Shown here piece after piece: positions 11,632 through 22,966 of a stretch of 64,000 nucleotides of DNA (its first letter is position 1; each line of letters begins with the position of its first letter). The DNA is from Ampullaceana balthica. Its lineage: Eukaryota; Mollusca; Gastropoda; Lymnaeidae. The stretch lies in NCBI GenBank assembly GCA_944989445.1, contig CALYLW010000067.1:603905-667904 (forward strand), read 5' to 3'. The notes under the pieces were generated by a model. It saw nothing but the letters and a program-made list of their open reading frames with translations, was not told the DNA's origin and did not search any database. Both the position numbers and the translations under genes were made by a program.

Positions 11632-14600
11632 ATGTCTGCCAACAGCACCGAGATCTTGCCGGGTGCCAACACCACTCATCTGGATCCTTACATTGAGATG
11701 GATGGTCTGCCCTTTGATTTTATGAAGGTAGGTCTCTCCCAGGTTGGTAGGCCATCAAGAACAAAATGAAAGCTACAGAGAAAGAAACGGGTGGGGCGGG
11801 GGAGGTTGAGCTTTATATGGCCACAAGCTAGTAGGTTATCGTTACTTGTGTTTATTTACTTTTTAATTATTGAGAAATTCTCAAACTTTTTATTTCATTT
11901 TTAAAGCGCAGTCCTAATTTATTTATATTACACGAAAATACCTTTAGTTATGGCTGACTCCTTTTTTAAAAAAAAAGGTGGGTCTATTTTGTCGTTTAAA
12001 ATAGATGTATCATGCAATCATCATTCAGCAGCCAGAGTTCTAGGCCTCCTTAGTTTTGTTTTTAATCCAGAGATTGCGCTGTCCTGCTTTGATTCATTAA
12101 AGATATGATAAGGAAAGGATTCCAAGAATTTGAAAATTTTAAGGAATAGGCAGACAAAATGTGCAAATATGGGAGGGCAGAAGGAAGCCCCAAAACAAAA
12201 AAATGATTTAAGAACTTACAAAAATTTATTAGAGCTGAACAACAGGAATCGAAAGAAAGAAAACAACCTGTGTTAAATGACCATCCCAGAATTAAACCGA
12301 CTAGAAACTCAAAGTTACCATAGTGCTGGCATACGTCACAATGTCTGGTGTCCATGGAGATGTTCAGGCCATTCTTTTATTAAATTACTCGGTGCGTCTG
12401 ACATGATAATTTATTTCGTTGCTGCATCAACCCATTGATGGGCAGCGGTGTATTGGGGGGGGGGCAGTGGCGTAGCTAGGGGTGCAGGGGGGACAGATGT
12501 CCCCGGGCGCCACGTTAGGGGGCTCCAAAATGAGTAGAATTAATGGGAAGAATTAAAAAGAATTGTACCAATCAAAGTAAAGAGGGATTCTAAAACATGC
12601 TGGAGTGCACGATCAGAAGCTGTTGAAGCTATTTATAAAAGACTATATGAACTAGTAGGGCTGTTGGAAAAATTATCAGAAGATGCAACTATGACGCCTG
12701 ACAACAGAAGTGATGAAGAAACTTTACTGGCAGGTATATTAAATTTAAACTTCCTAGTTTTTGTAAATTTCTGGAACATCATGCTTGGGAAAATTGATCG
12801 TGTCCAGAAAAGGTTGCAGGATCCTACTATGAATTTCAAGGAAGCAGCATCTTATCTTGAATCGCTGGTGCAAGAACTTGTCAACATTCGTGATAATTTT
12901 AGCCTAGTTGCGATAGACAATGGAAAAACAAGATGCACAACTTTGGGAATCGAGGTTGACAGAATGGTTTGGACGACATGGGAGGATACCTGGAGAATTA
13001 GCAAGAGATGCAGGACTTTCGGCAGAAGGAGAAATTGCACGTGTTATGAACAGCCTAACTGATAGACTCCAACAGGAGATATCAATACGATTTTTGTCTA
13101 AAAAAACGTAAACACAAAATTTGTATTTTTAATAAACGTCAAAACTCTTCTCGCTGAAACAAATGTCGATACACTTCGTCAAAATTTCTTAGATTTTGGA
13201 AATTTCTATGACACTGGTGTCAAGCTGTGAGCGGTCCATCAGCAAACTGAAGCTTATTTTGTCTTATTTACATGCTTCAATGGGACAAGATCGTCATAGT
13301 GATCTTAAACTCCTTAGCATCGAAAGAGAAACACTTGAGAATATTAATTTTGACAATGTGATTGGAGAGTTTGCGACTGTCAAACCAAGGACAATCAATT
13401 TGTTGTAGACTATGTCTATTCCAATCATGTATAATTAGTAGAGTCACTTTTTTTCTAATAAATTGTTTAAAATCGCATAGAGAATTATTAATCTTTATTC
13501 TACTTCATTAAAATACCAGATGCTTCGTAAAATGAACCATATAAACCGTAAAATTTCAAAATATTTCTAGGGGGCTCACCGAGCCCCCAGAAATTGTCGG
13601 TTGGGAAGGGGCGCAAAATTTGTGTCATGTCCCCGGGCGCAGATGACCCTAGCTACGCCACTGGGAGGGGGGAGACAAAAGCCCTGGGTGGCACTATATT
13701 AAGGGTGTATAATTATCGTCGTTAATTAAGTTCTAAAAATTAAAAGGTTAAAAGAAATCTGTAACCGTCTCTGCAGCTGAAAATTCCAACTCCATATTGG
13801 ATATACATTCTTCTGACACTTATGCTCCTGAACTTGAGAAGCAAAAGACTGATGTGGTATGAGAACTTGACACTGATATTGGTACCTGTAACTGTAATTG
13901 ATTCTTCAAGTTTGTCTGCCGCTCCTTTTGGGAGAGGTAATAAAAAAAACGTTAAAAAACGAGTTTTTGACTATAAATCCTTTATGAACGAGACATAACT
14001 ACAAGAATGTTTATTATAATACGCAGCGCAAGACCATCCAAAAATACAAAATGGTAGTTATGTGTCGGAAAACATGTTTAATATAATGCGCAACGATCAG
14101 GAATATGTTTATAAAAAGTGTTATAGGCGCCTTATTGCGCGACAGAAAGTTTGTTCAATTTAATACGCACCGCGAAACTCAAAAAATAACATGATACATA
14201 GGGATAAATAAAATAATCTAAAAATGCAATATTTTAATTACTGTACATGTGATCGATCTGAAATTTTAATACATCGTTTTTATCATCGGTACAAAACTTC
14301 CTGCAAAATTTCAACTCGCTAGCTGACGAGGAAGTAAGTGGGTTAAAAATCGATCCAAAGTTTTTTCGGCACTCAAGCAAGCAAGCAGAAACTTAATATA
14401 AAGGATTTAAAAATAAAGGTTAAAAAGGATTTTTAAAAACTACGTCTTTATAGGTGGAGTAAAAAGAAGAAAATAATTTAAAACTTATAAGTTCAAGTAC
14501 TTTGATTTAATATGACTAAAAACGTGGGGCGGGAGCTTATGAGCTTTAACATAAGCGGTTCACTCATTCTCTCACTTTCACTTATAGATATCTCTTTTGC

Positions 14601-17600
14601 CTTCTAAATTATAAATCTTTAATTTTTATACCAAACACCCGCCCCACGTTTTTAGTCATATTAAATCAAAGTACTTGAATTTATAAGTTATAAATTATTT
14701 TCTTATTTTTAGTCCACTTATAAAAACGTGGTTTTTAAAAATCCTTTTTTACCTTTATTTATTTTATTCTTTTTAGTCCACTTAGCAACCTGTTTTTTTT
14801 TAACCTCTATTTATTTTACCAAACACCTTATCAGCGCCCGCCCAACGTTTTAATAACACAGCGATGAGGTTACGGTGTGAACTCGGCACGTGAAATGTAA
14901 CAACAGCAGACGGATACAGATGCATATATAGAGATAAACTTTTAAAATGCATTAATTTAATAACAGTACATTTGATCGATCTGAAATTTTAATGCAATGC
15001 ATTGTCAGCCAAGATCTATCTGTGTTAAAATTTTGAGCTCTCTAGGGCCATCAGAAGTGGTTAAATTTTACGTTGGAAAATTTGAAAATTGCGGACAAGA
15101 ACGAAAACAATGCGGACAGACATGAACGAAAGCAAGTTAATAAAAACGTGTTAAAAATGTCTGTACCCTATTGTATTCCAAAAAAACAACCAATCAAATG
15201 TCAACAACTTTCAGAAACTTAAACGATAAAAGTAAATGGCCCAAACGTACTGACGACATCATTGGTCATAGACGAACAGAAGAGCTTAATGAATTTTACT
15301 ATTGTAAAATAAAATTACTCGCTTATGATACAGAGAAAAGAATGAAACAGGACGTGGATGATTGACATTTTAATGGAAGCACACATGCCATTGATAAGCC
15401 ACGACTTTTGTTGAAATTACGGGAAATAAAACTGTACTAATGAATTCAAGCACACTTGATTTATTAAAGTTTATTACGCTATTTATGCTCGAAGTCACCC
15501 TGCCTAAAATAATCATATTACTTCGTATTTTCCTTACAATTGCTATTAAGGTCGGTCCACACCTCACAAACGCTCGCGAGCATTTGCCCAAGCATCACAC
15601 GAACGCACTATAAAATTCGCCAATAAAATAGTGCGTTCGTGTGATGCTTGGGCAAATGCTCGCGAGCATTAGTGACGTGTGGACCGACCTTTAGTATTGC
15701 CTGCTGTGTGAGAGAAGCTTCTCTATTACGATCAACGAAGAGTACACCAATTATAATCCATGCGATGCTACATTGTGTGAACGACAACTAAGATTATTTC
15801 AAGAAAGGAAAGCCCTTCAATGTCTTGTTATAATAACAATTCATAGTGTTCTTATTAGTACTTTCAAATAAAAATTGTCTTTCGTCTTAATTATAATCAT
15901 ATTTATGGGGGGAAAGGGTTGGGCGGCAAACTTGGCATGTGCCCCGCGCGGCAGAAAACCACACAATAAGATGGGGTGTGTTCATTGAACAAACTGGAGG
16001 TTCTGTGGAAATTGTTGATACAACACGTTGGAGTGCTCATCAAGTAGCCATTAAACCAGTGAGAGTTAAGTTGAAGGTGTGGTCAGAGGCGTCAATAGGG
16101 TTGGTGTCACCCGGGACGTTAGCTCGTGGTGTTACCCCCTCATGATTTAACCCATAGAACTCCTCCGAGTCTTCCAGTGCCAAATAACGGGAACATACCG
16201 AACGTAAATTTTGATGTCACCCCTTCTGATGGTGTCACCCGGGGTGATCCGCCCACCGCAACCCCCTAGTGGCACCATTGGGTGTGGTTGTTAAACCAGT
16301 TCATGTTGATTCATCATTATTGGAATTGGATTCGGCAAGGCATTCGGATATAAACATGATACCCATTAAAAGAGATATTTTGACGGATATTTATTTTGAT
16401 GAAGTGAACGACATGCTTGCAACTTCGGGGATTAGATATTGAAAAATTACAAGTTAAATTTGCTGTAACAATACCTAAAAGTTACATGTTCTTTCCACCC
16501 ACCGATCCTCGAGCAATAATTGCATTTCTTGTCAGCGTTTTACTGTTCATCAAATCTTATTTCAACAAGAAAACACCATTGGGTCATTGAGGGGAGGGGG
16601 GGGGAGTGACACCAACCCAATCAGTCCCATCTACGCCACTGCTAACATCGATACCAAATCCAATGGGATCAAATATTATATTAAAAATGCTTACTCTCAT
16701 TATTTCTTCTCTCCCCAACAAGATGTCGGCTGTAGACTGGGACGATGTCCACGATGGCACCAAGTTGACCCCACGCGCCTACACCGCGTGGAACGCCCTG
16801 AACATCCTGCGGGTCTCCCTGGCCGCCTGGATTGTGGCCAGCCACATTGCCATCATTGTGTTTGCGCTGGCCAAACAGGCACTGCGGTCTCAGCCCAAAA
16901 ACCTTCTCATCGTCAACGTGGCCCTGACCAATTTGCTGATGGGTGGATTTGTTGTGCCGGTTAAGCTGCATTTCGTATTGAATCCTCACATTGTTGACTG
17001 TGACCTGGCCATTGTGAGTATGCAGTAAACTTGCACAGATAAAACATTCCAAATTTTACTAAATAGTTTTTACTGTATCTTACTTCAATAATTTTTCATA
17101 TGAGGTGATATGGGATAAAGATATGCGAGGGGTAAATATTGTCCCGTTAATTTAAGGAGTTTTAACAATTTGTTCAAGTCTGCACCAGTTGTAATTCTAC
17201 CTAATTTAGATGAGTTCTAATTTAGATGAATGTTAATGTAGATGAGTCATAACATGTCTGACTAAAGCGTAACGGTAAATACTATTTTTAAAATTATTGT
17301 TTACTGTAACTTTTAAGTTTACACAATATAAAAGTTCTGCCCCGTTTTTGTGTTTGTTTGTTTTTTGTTGTTGTTGTTTTTGTGTTTTTTTATAAATATT
17401 TTTTAAAATTTTTATTATATAATATATATATATATATTATTACCTTAACCCTCGTATCTCGAGCTTTCAGCACCTGATTTATTGTTGTACTTTCTTTCTT
17501 TCAAAATTACCCGTATTCAGGTAAATAGCCTACCTCCTTTTCTTTCTACTTAACCTGGTTGTCTGACTCTTTTCAAAGGCTATTATAACTACATTTAAAT

Positions 17601-18426
17601 ATCGCAAAATTCTTTGAATTTGACGAGCAGGTTGATTTATTTAGTCTTTAATTTCAAAACTTTCCTTTTTGATCCCAAGGGCTGGACGTTTGTTGCTGAG
17701 TACTTCCAAACCTCCGTGTCCCTGTTTGCTGTCTTGAGTTTAGTATTTGAGCGTTTTGTGTACGTTTACACAGAGAAAATGCAGAAGAACTTGCGACCCA
17801 AGGTGGAGAAAATCGGAACGGTCCTACTTTTCCTGGCACCGTGGATTCTTTCGTGCTTGATCCTAGTTCCGACTTTCTACGGAGGACTCCTCATCCGATA
17901 CCAGGATCAGGGCCAATGCCTGTACAAGGTCGATGATGGCTACTTCGTGGCATCGCAGCTTCTCGCCTTCTTACCCGCAGCTGTAGGGGTTTTCCTTCTC
18001 GCGCCATTCACCGGCCTCCTGGATTGCCTTCGCCCAAACAGATGCTTCTATCGGCCGCTGACTCCTAAAGGCGAGTCCATGACAGTAACCATCTTTGTTA
18101 GCCTCGTTTCCATATTTGCCGAGGCCCCCTACTGCATCGTCCGTGTTCTCATGATGAGGATGATGTGCAACAATCCTTTTTGTACCAAGTTCAGCGAGGC
18201 TCTTACTGTAACTATTTGGATACGCGTCTGCAAGACGGCTATTTTCCCGTTTGTGTGGTTGGCCTACACCGACATCAGGGACGCCATGTTGTGCCAGTTG
18301 AACTTCGGCTACAGCTCGGACGACGAGGATGACGAGGATTTTGATGACGTGGACCAAGGACCAGATTCACAAAAAATTCCACTTACGCCAGCTGCAAGCT
18401 TACCGTCTAGAGTCCCTGATCTTTAG
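11632..18426 (+). CDS. Rhodopsin-like GPCR, orphan, three exons
   Basis: Exons are 11632-11727 (donor AAG|GTAGGT), 16723-17013 (acceptor AACAAG|ATG, donor ATT|GTGAGT) and 17680-18426 (acceptor CCCAAG|GGC). All junctions are phase 0 and give 377 aa. The short extracellular N-terminus has N-glycosylation sequons (NST, NTT). Seven hydrophobic segments follow: TM1 about 60-82, TM2 93-115, TM3 from 134, TM4 175-197, TM5 217-239, then two more. Cys125 before TM3 and Cys209 in loop 2 can form the usual disulfide. Motifs are unusual: TM2 has LTNLL where LAxADL is usual, DRY is ERF (153-155), the TM6 CWxP is AEAP, and TM7 NPxxY is FPFVWLAY. The C-tail is strongly acidic. The ligand is not predictable. 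The start was chosen for its sequons and matching phase; the first intron is 5 kb and transposon-filled. Confidence 0.82.
12465..13663 (+). mobile_element. hAT element with decayed transposase, in GPCR intron 1
   Basis: The termini CAGTGGCGTAGCTAGGG and CCCTAGCTACGCCACTG are near-perfect inverted repeats. The flanking octamers are G-rich (GGGGGGGG and GGAGGGGG). Inside, frames at 12664-13062 and 12920-13111 encode ZMYM1-like hAT sequence separated by a frameshift. 13196-13408 resembles the hAT C-terminal dimerisation segment (LSIERETLENINFDNVIGEF). The N-terminal zinc finger and most of the catalytic domain are missing, so it is non-autonomous. Confidence 0.75.
13974..14409 (-). repeat. Dispersed repeat with AAATCCTTTATAT ends, copy 3
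   Basis: This is an inverted copy of 338-811. It includes the same GTGCGTATTATATTGAAC-type tandem phrases and the GATCGATCTGAAATTTT core, and ends ATATAAAGGATTT. Confidence 0.6.
14425..14765. repeat. Foldback inverted repeat, arms about 115 bp
   Basis: The left arm (about 14425-14540) and right arm (about 14635-14760) are inverted copies centred on CTAAAAACGTGGGGCGGG and CGCCCCACGTTTTTAG, with a loop of about 95 bp. A related inverted pair occurs at 30925-31200 and a lone arm at 5605. It could form a long hairpin in RNA or DNA. Confidence 0.7.
14930..15110 (-). repeat. Dispersed repeat fragment, related to 30640-30790
   Basis: It contains GATCGATCTGAAATTTTAAT and CCATCAGAAGTGGTTAAATT. It is an inverted relative of the segment at 30640-30790 and shares a core with the AAATCCYTTATAT family. 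A short frame at 15171-15365 beyond it has no recognisable domain. Confidence 0.45.
15548..15691. mobile_element. 144-bp near-palindromic MITE
   Basis: Almost the whole element is two inverted arms of about 60-65 bp: AAGGTCGGTCCACAC at the left, GTGTGGACCGACCTT at the right, and complementary CGCTCGCGAGCATTTGCCC and GTGCGTTCGTGTGATGCTTG blocks inside. Only a short spacer (about ATAAAATTCGCCAATAAAA) separates the arms. The arms differ at only a few positions, so the insertion is probably recent. Confidence 0.8.
15905..16083 (+). pseudogene. hAT transposase fragment
   Basis: The frame contains a segment ending DTTRWSAHQVAIKPVRV, which resembles the SDTRWSAR region of ZMYM1-like hAT transposases. 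It is interrupted on the right by the TIR element starting at 16084. There is no start and no catalytic core. Confidence 0.35.
16084..16641. mobile_element. Non-autonomous element with GGTTGGTGTCAC ends
   Basis: The left end is CAGAGGCGTCAATAGGG followed by TTGGTGTCAC; the right end is GTGACACCAACCC...CTACGCCACTG. These form imperfect inverted termini. The interior has hAT-like debris (about 16290-16450) but no open frame. It ends only 81 bp before GPCR exon 2. Confidence 0.45.
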
Positions 18427-18822
18427 CCGCGTGCCTGCAGTAATGTAGAGCTAAACTCCTGCAATCAGTTCAAGTAAAATCAAAGGTGAAATTATAAAAT
18501 TAAAATGATTCAACGAACACTTCAGATATCTTAACGTAGCATAAATAATAAGCATGCAGCTATCAGCTACGACTAACCAGGACTAAAATCAAATGTTTCC
18601 ACTTATCCAAAGAAAGTGGCCAAAAATAAGGGACATAGCAACGGTACATACACGCTTCCTTCTCCCCTTTTAATTTTAGTGTAAGAATTATTTTATAGAA
18701 ACGTGACATTTATTCCGTATGTGGGCCTACCACCATGAAAGACATCACATCGAAGATTAGCTATATAACATACTGAAGGGGGGGTGTAAAAAACGCAGTC
18801 ACACATTGTCAGTAGTGGTTCA
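18427..18822. other. GPCR 3' flank
   Basis: AT-rich sequence after the GPCR stop, presumably including the 3' UTR. No distinct polyadenylation signal could be assigned with confidence. Confidence 0.3.
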
Positions 18823-19020
18823 TGCAATCACGTGACATTTTTGTCTGTACATGTCAAGGTAAGATGCCTCACACAGCAGTACATGCAATCACGTGACATA
18901 CATGTGTCTGCACGTGTCAATGTAAGATGTCTCACACATCAGTACACACAATCACGTGACATACCTGTGTCTGCACACGTCAATGTAAGATGTCTCACAC
19001 ATCAGTACACGCAATCACGT
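18823..19020. repeat. About 62-bp tandem repeat, 3 copies
   Basis: CAATCACGTGACAT recurs at 18825, 18886 and 18949, with a final CAATCACGT at 19012 (periods 61-63). Each unit also has TAAGATGYCTCACAC and a CACGTG-like core. The 63-codon frame across it is a repeat artefact. Confidence 0.85.
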
Positions 19021-22000
19021 TAGGTGTCACACTCCAGTGTTACTGTTACAGGCAGAAGAATGACGCGGATGGACGGACGCAGACAATAGAGGGGGTTTTA
19101 ATTGCACTTACTTTCCGTTTATTATATTATAGGAAATTACGCCCATGCATTTTCGTGTATTATACATGTAGTAGCTATTATGGTAGGTACTGATACCTGT
19201 AAATATTTAAACAATTGTTTATGTTTCTGATGTACGGATGAAAGCATTTGCCGAAATGGTCACGATGCAATTTTCTTTTAATTATAGATTGGCATTAACT
19301 GTTAATTGACACGTATTATTATTCCTGTTTCTGTTAATTTACTTATACATAAATGATGATTAAAATATTGTCTGATACAAGTCTGGAGGGTTCCGTGGTG
19401 TAATAATACAGGAGTAAATACAAGTGTGCCTTGGGTTACGAACAACAGAGTGTGTTTTTTCTCGGGTTGCCTAGCAGCCTAGTTTGACACTCGTGTCCAG
19501 CCTCGTTTTCATTGGCATTACTACATTGTACTTAAAGATTTCTTAAACCAGTGAGAAAATTGCCCGTATGAAAAATAGATTATATTTGTAATTTCAAATG
19601 TACAGTCCATAGATTTCATTTCTTCTGTCTAATTTTATTACTTGTACTTCACGCATTATTTGCGTAGTCTTGTAAACGACTGGATGTTATTAAATTTATG
19701 CTAATAAAAAAATGACGATTGTTTCGTCCTGAATCAAAATGTCTTTCAAAATGTATTTGTTTAATTGATTTCAATGTTTCGGGTTACGAACAGAGTTCAA
19801 TAAATGAAATGACTTAAGTTCGTAACCAGTAGTCAGCTGTTGATAAAATTTCATTGGATGCTTTAATTACTTTACAAAAAGATCCCAGGGAGATATTAGG
19901 CCTACCTCATCAACTCTTTCACCTACCAGCTCTTCAATAGTTAAACCTAACGTCACAGCCAAACTACACACTTACTATTAGCAACACATCCAGATTAGAC
20001 ACACATTCAGACTACACACTAACACATCCAGACTACACACTACAACATTATACACCACAAAAGAACAGCTGTGCAGGGTGTGTCAATGTTTCAACCTATC
20101 GTGCAACTGAATCTAAATGAATGGTGACTGGCTACCATTTCTTCTTCTTTTCTTTTCAGCAATCTATCATGTGTATTGTATTTATTTTTATGTCTACATA
20201 CCAACCGTTCCAGTAGCTCAAAGAGATAGCAATTTATTCACATATTTGTTTATCGTTGAACATGTGTGTGTGTGTGGGGGGGGGTGAGTTCACCTTTCAA
20301 TGAGTTTGAGCTGGTCTCAGCTATTGTGTCAGGTTAAATGTTTTTGAGTGAGGTAGTATTCAAAACTTCAGTTAGTGATTCAGACAGGTAAATATTGCCA
20401 CCCTGAATACTGCCAGATTAGTGAACTACCTGTTTTGGTTAATATCAATACCTTAAATGGTTTAATTATAATTAACACCTTATGCTGTTAATATCAACCT
20501 TTTACTTTTAGGTTAATTAATAACACAACCTTTGATTGGTGTATTTCAAACCTTCAGATATTTCATATCAAAACCTTAGATGAACAAAACCAAAATACTC
20601 CAGTGCTGTCCCAACGCAATTTTATTATATATTAAACTTTTCCTGAAGCTAAAGATCTCATTTTTAAAATTGTATAATTTTTCTTTGCTCTTTAAATATC
20701 AATTTAGACATATTTCATAATTACTTAAAAATTCTGATATATTATATAAGTACAAGCACCGTGAAAGCTTTCAATACCTTCAGGTGTCGTGTACACTTGT
20801 TCCAAAATAGAATTTGATTAAAATTTGAATGTCAACACTAACCTCACAGATTAGCAATTTTGAAAAGATGTAAGTTGGTCACCACATAATCATATTTATT
20901 AACATTTTGATGGCATAACAATATACATGAGAACATCAGAAATAAGACAAAAATATGGAAAATTAATTATGAAAATGTCTGTATACAAACATTTAGAAGG
21001 GGAGACTACTCCCATTTCATTTCATACCTCTATCCCCCACCCCACAGATAACTGAAGAAATAAAATGATGAGAAATACAAGTGTCATCAGCATCAGTCAA
21101 ACTGGCTCACTTGTATCTCATTAGCAAAACTAGTAGAAGTGGGAACAAAATCTTGTTTATTAGCACATCATAAAATGAAATCCACTGTAGCAAATATAGT
21201 ATTTGACGACTAGGATGAGATTGTATATATAAAAAAATGACCATAATATATCATAACATGCAACATAATACATTACTGGTAAAACAAGTGAATGAAAACC
21301 AGGGTTCTTGTTAATCATTTTATGCCCCAATACCCTTACAAATCCATTTTGATCATGGATTACAAACAAATATCTTCATTTCATGATATGCAGAAAAGTT
21401 TCATTAAACAACATTTAGATATTAGATTGTGCATGAAAACCTGCACGCTACTGCAGCTTACAATATAAACACTAACACTACCATAGCATACAAACAATGC
21501 ATATACCCAATTCATACGTTGAAGACCTAGTACACCATTGTAATTGTAGCATACATCCATTTAATTAAACTCTTGTTACACTACTTATACACAACTGAAA
21601 ATACAAAATATGTTCAGTTATTGAAATTAACAACACAGACTTCAAATATGAAGACATATAATTAACTTTTACCGCTAGACAAAATTAAGTATTTACCAGA
21701 AAGTAGAAAGCAATCCTAGACTGTCACAGACTGATATATAATGCTATCGTCTTTAAACACGGGCCAACAAGAAGACAATAAAAATCATATCAGGACAAAA
21801 ATTAACATTTTGACGTCATATACTTTAACATGTGGGGCTTTTTATTTTATTAAGTTCTTCCAAGATAAGCAAGAAAATAATTCCAAAACCAACTATAATT
21901 TTAAAATAGTTTCAAACTTTGAACAAAAAGGTTGTTTTTAGTTGAACACAAAATGTTGCACCCATGTTTGTAACTTTGGAAATGAAGAAATGGTTTGAGA

Positions 22001-22460
22001 TGTTTTCATATTTTAAAAATTAAAATTTTCCTAGAAAGATGATCAATAAAAGCCTTGTGATATCTTTAGTTGGATGGTGCTAATAAATCCACAATCTTCA
22101 TGACAGGTGTGCTTAACTGAATGACAAGAAATTAGCCAAACTAATAATAAAACATATTTGAACATTTTACTTGCAGCAAAAAGCATACATGCTGCTCAAG
22201 AAATATATTACATCGTGTTGAAATAAGTGTGAATGAAAAGGTCAATGTATTTTTTAAAATTAATAATTTGTGCCCTTAAATCTTTTTTCCATTTAAGTCG
22301 TTAAGACTTACTTATTTCCTATTTATGCGATTGCCGCTACACCAATATTCCTACAAGTACAAACTTCTATCAATCCTATCACATTAATCTAAAAAATTAA
22401 GAGAGCAGACCATAAGTTACAAACAATAAAACAAACCCGTAAAAACAAAGTTTTTGACTT
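19021..22460. other. AT-rich intergenic, nothing recognised
   Basis: Apart from short homopolymer and GT runs near 20265-20285 and a loose ACACATCCAGACTACACACT repeat near 19990-20040, I see no gene, RNA or mobile element. ORFs are short and without domain signal. Confidence 0.5.
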
Positions 22461-22966
22461 TAAGTCCCTTATATATGAGACATAACTAACAGTATTGATT
22501 ATTTTCAAACGCGACAAACATTTACAGACTGAATCTGTCTTAACTCAACTTTGCCTCATAACCCTGGGGGGAGGGGGGAAGTCTGGTCACCGATCGCTGG
22601 TCCGAGCTCAGCGTGACGCGTAAAATGTAAAAAAAAGCACGCCGGTACTTCGATGGGTCGCGTCAAAGCGTCAACTCAAACTCTCATGTGGAAAAAAAAA
22701 CAATAACAAACCGTGAATTTGAATTACATACGTTATATAAGGATAAACTAAAAATGCATAAATTTAATTACGGTACGTTCGATCGATCTGAAATTTTAAT
22801 ACGATGCATTGTTAGGTGAGACAGGTCCGTGTGCCAAGTTTCAGGTCGATCGGATCACGGGAAGTGTGTCATTTTTTACTTTTGTTTTTCCGCCCGCCCA
22901 AGACAGACAGAGAGAGATGACGACAGAACGACAGAGACGGCGGTAAAGTTGATATAAGGGATTTAA
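22461..22966 (-). repeat. Dispersed repeat with AAGTCCCTTATAT ends, copy 4
   Basis: This is an inverted copy of 7528-7946, bounded by TCCCTTATATATGAG and GATATAAGGGATTT. It includes the CGATCGATCTGAAATTTTAA core and CGGTTTGTTATTG-type sequence. Confidence 0.6.

Noticed and set aside
16587..16722. Upstream Met codons extending GPCR exon 2 to the left
   Set aside because: The sequence crosses a TIR element end and a pyrimidine tract with an AG acceptor at 16721-16722. The phase-0 join to 11727 gives a sensible glycosylated N-terminus instead.
18832..19023. 63-codon ORF with internal repeats
   Set aside because: It only reads through the 62-bp tandem repeat; the protein repeats are a by-product.
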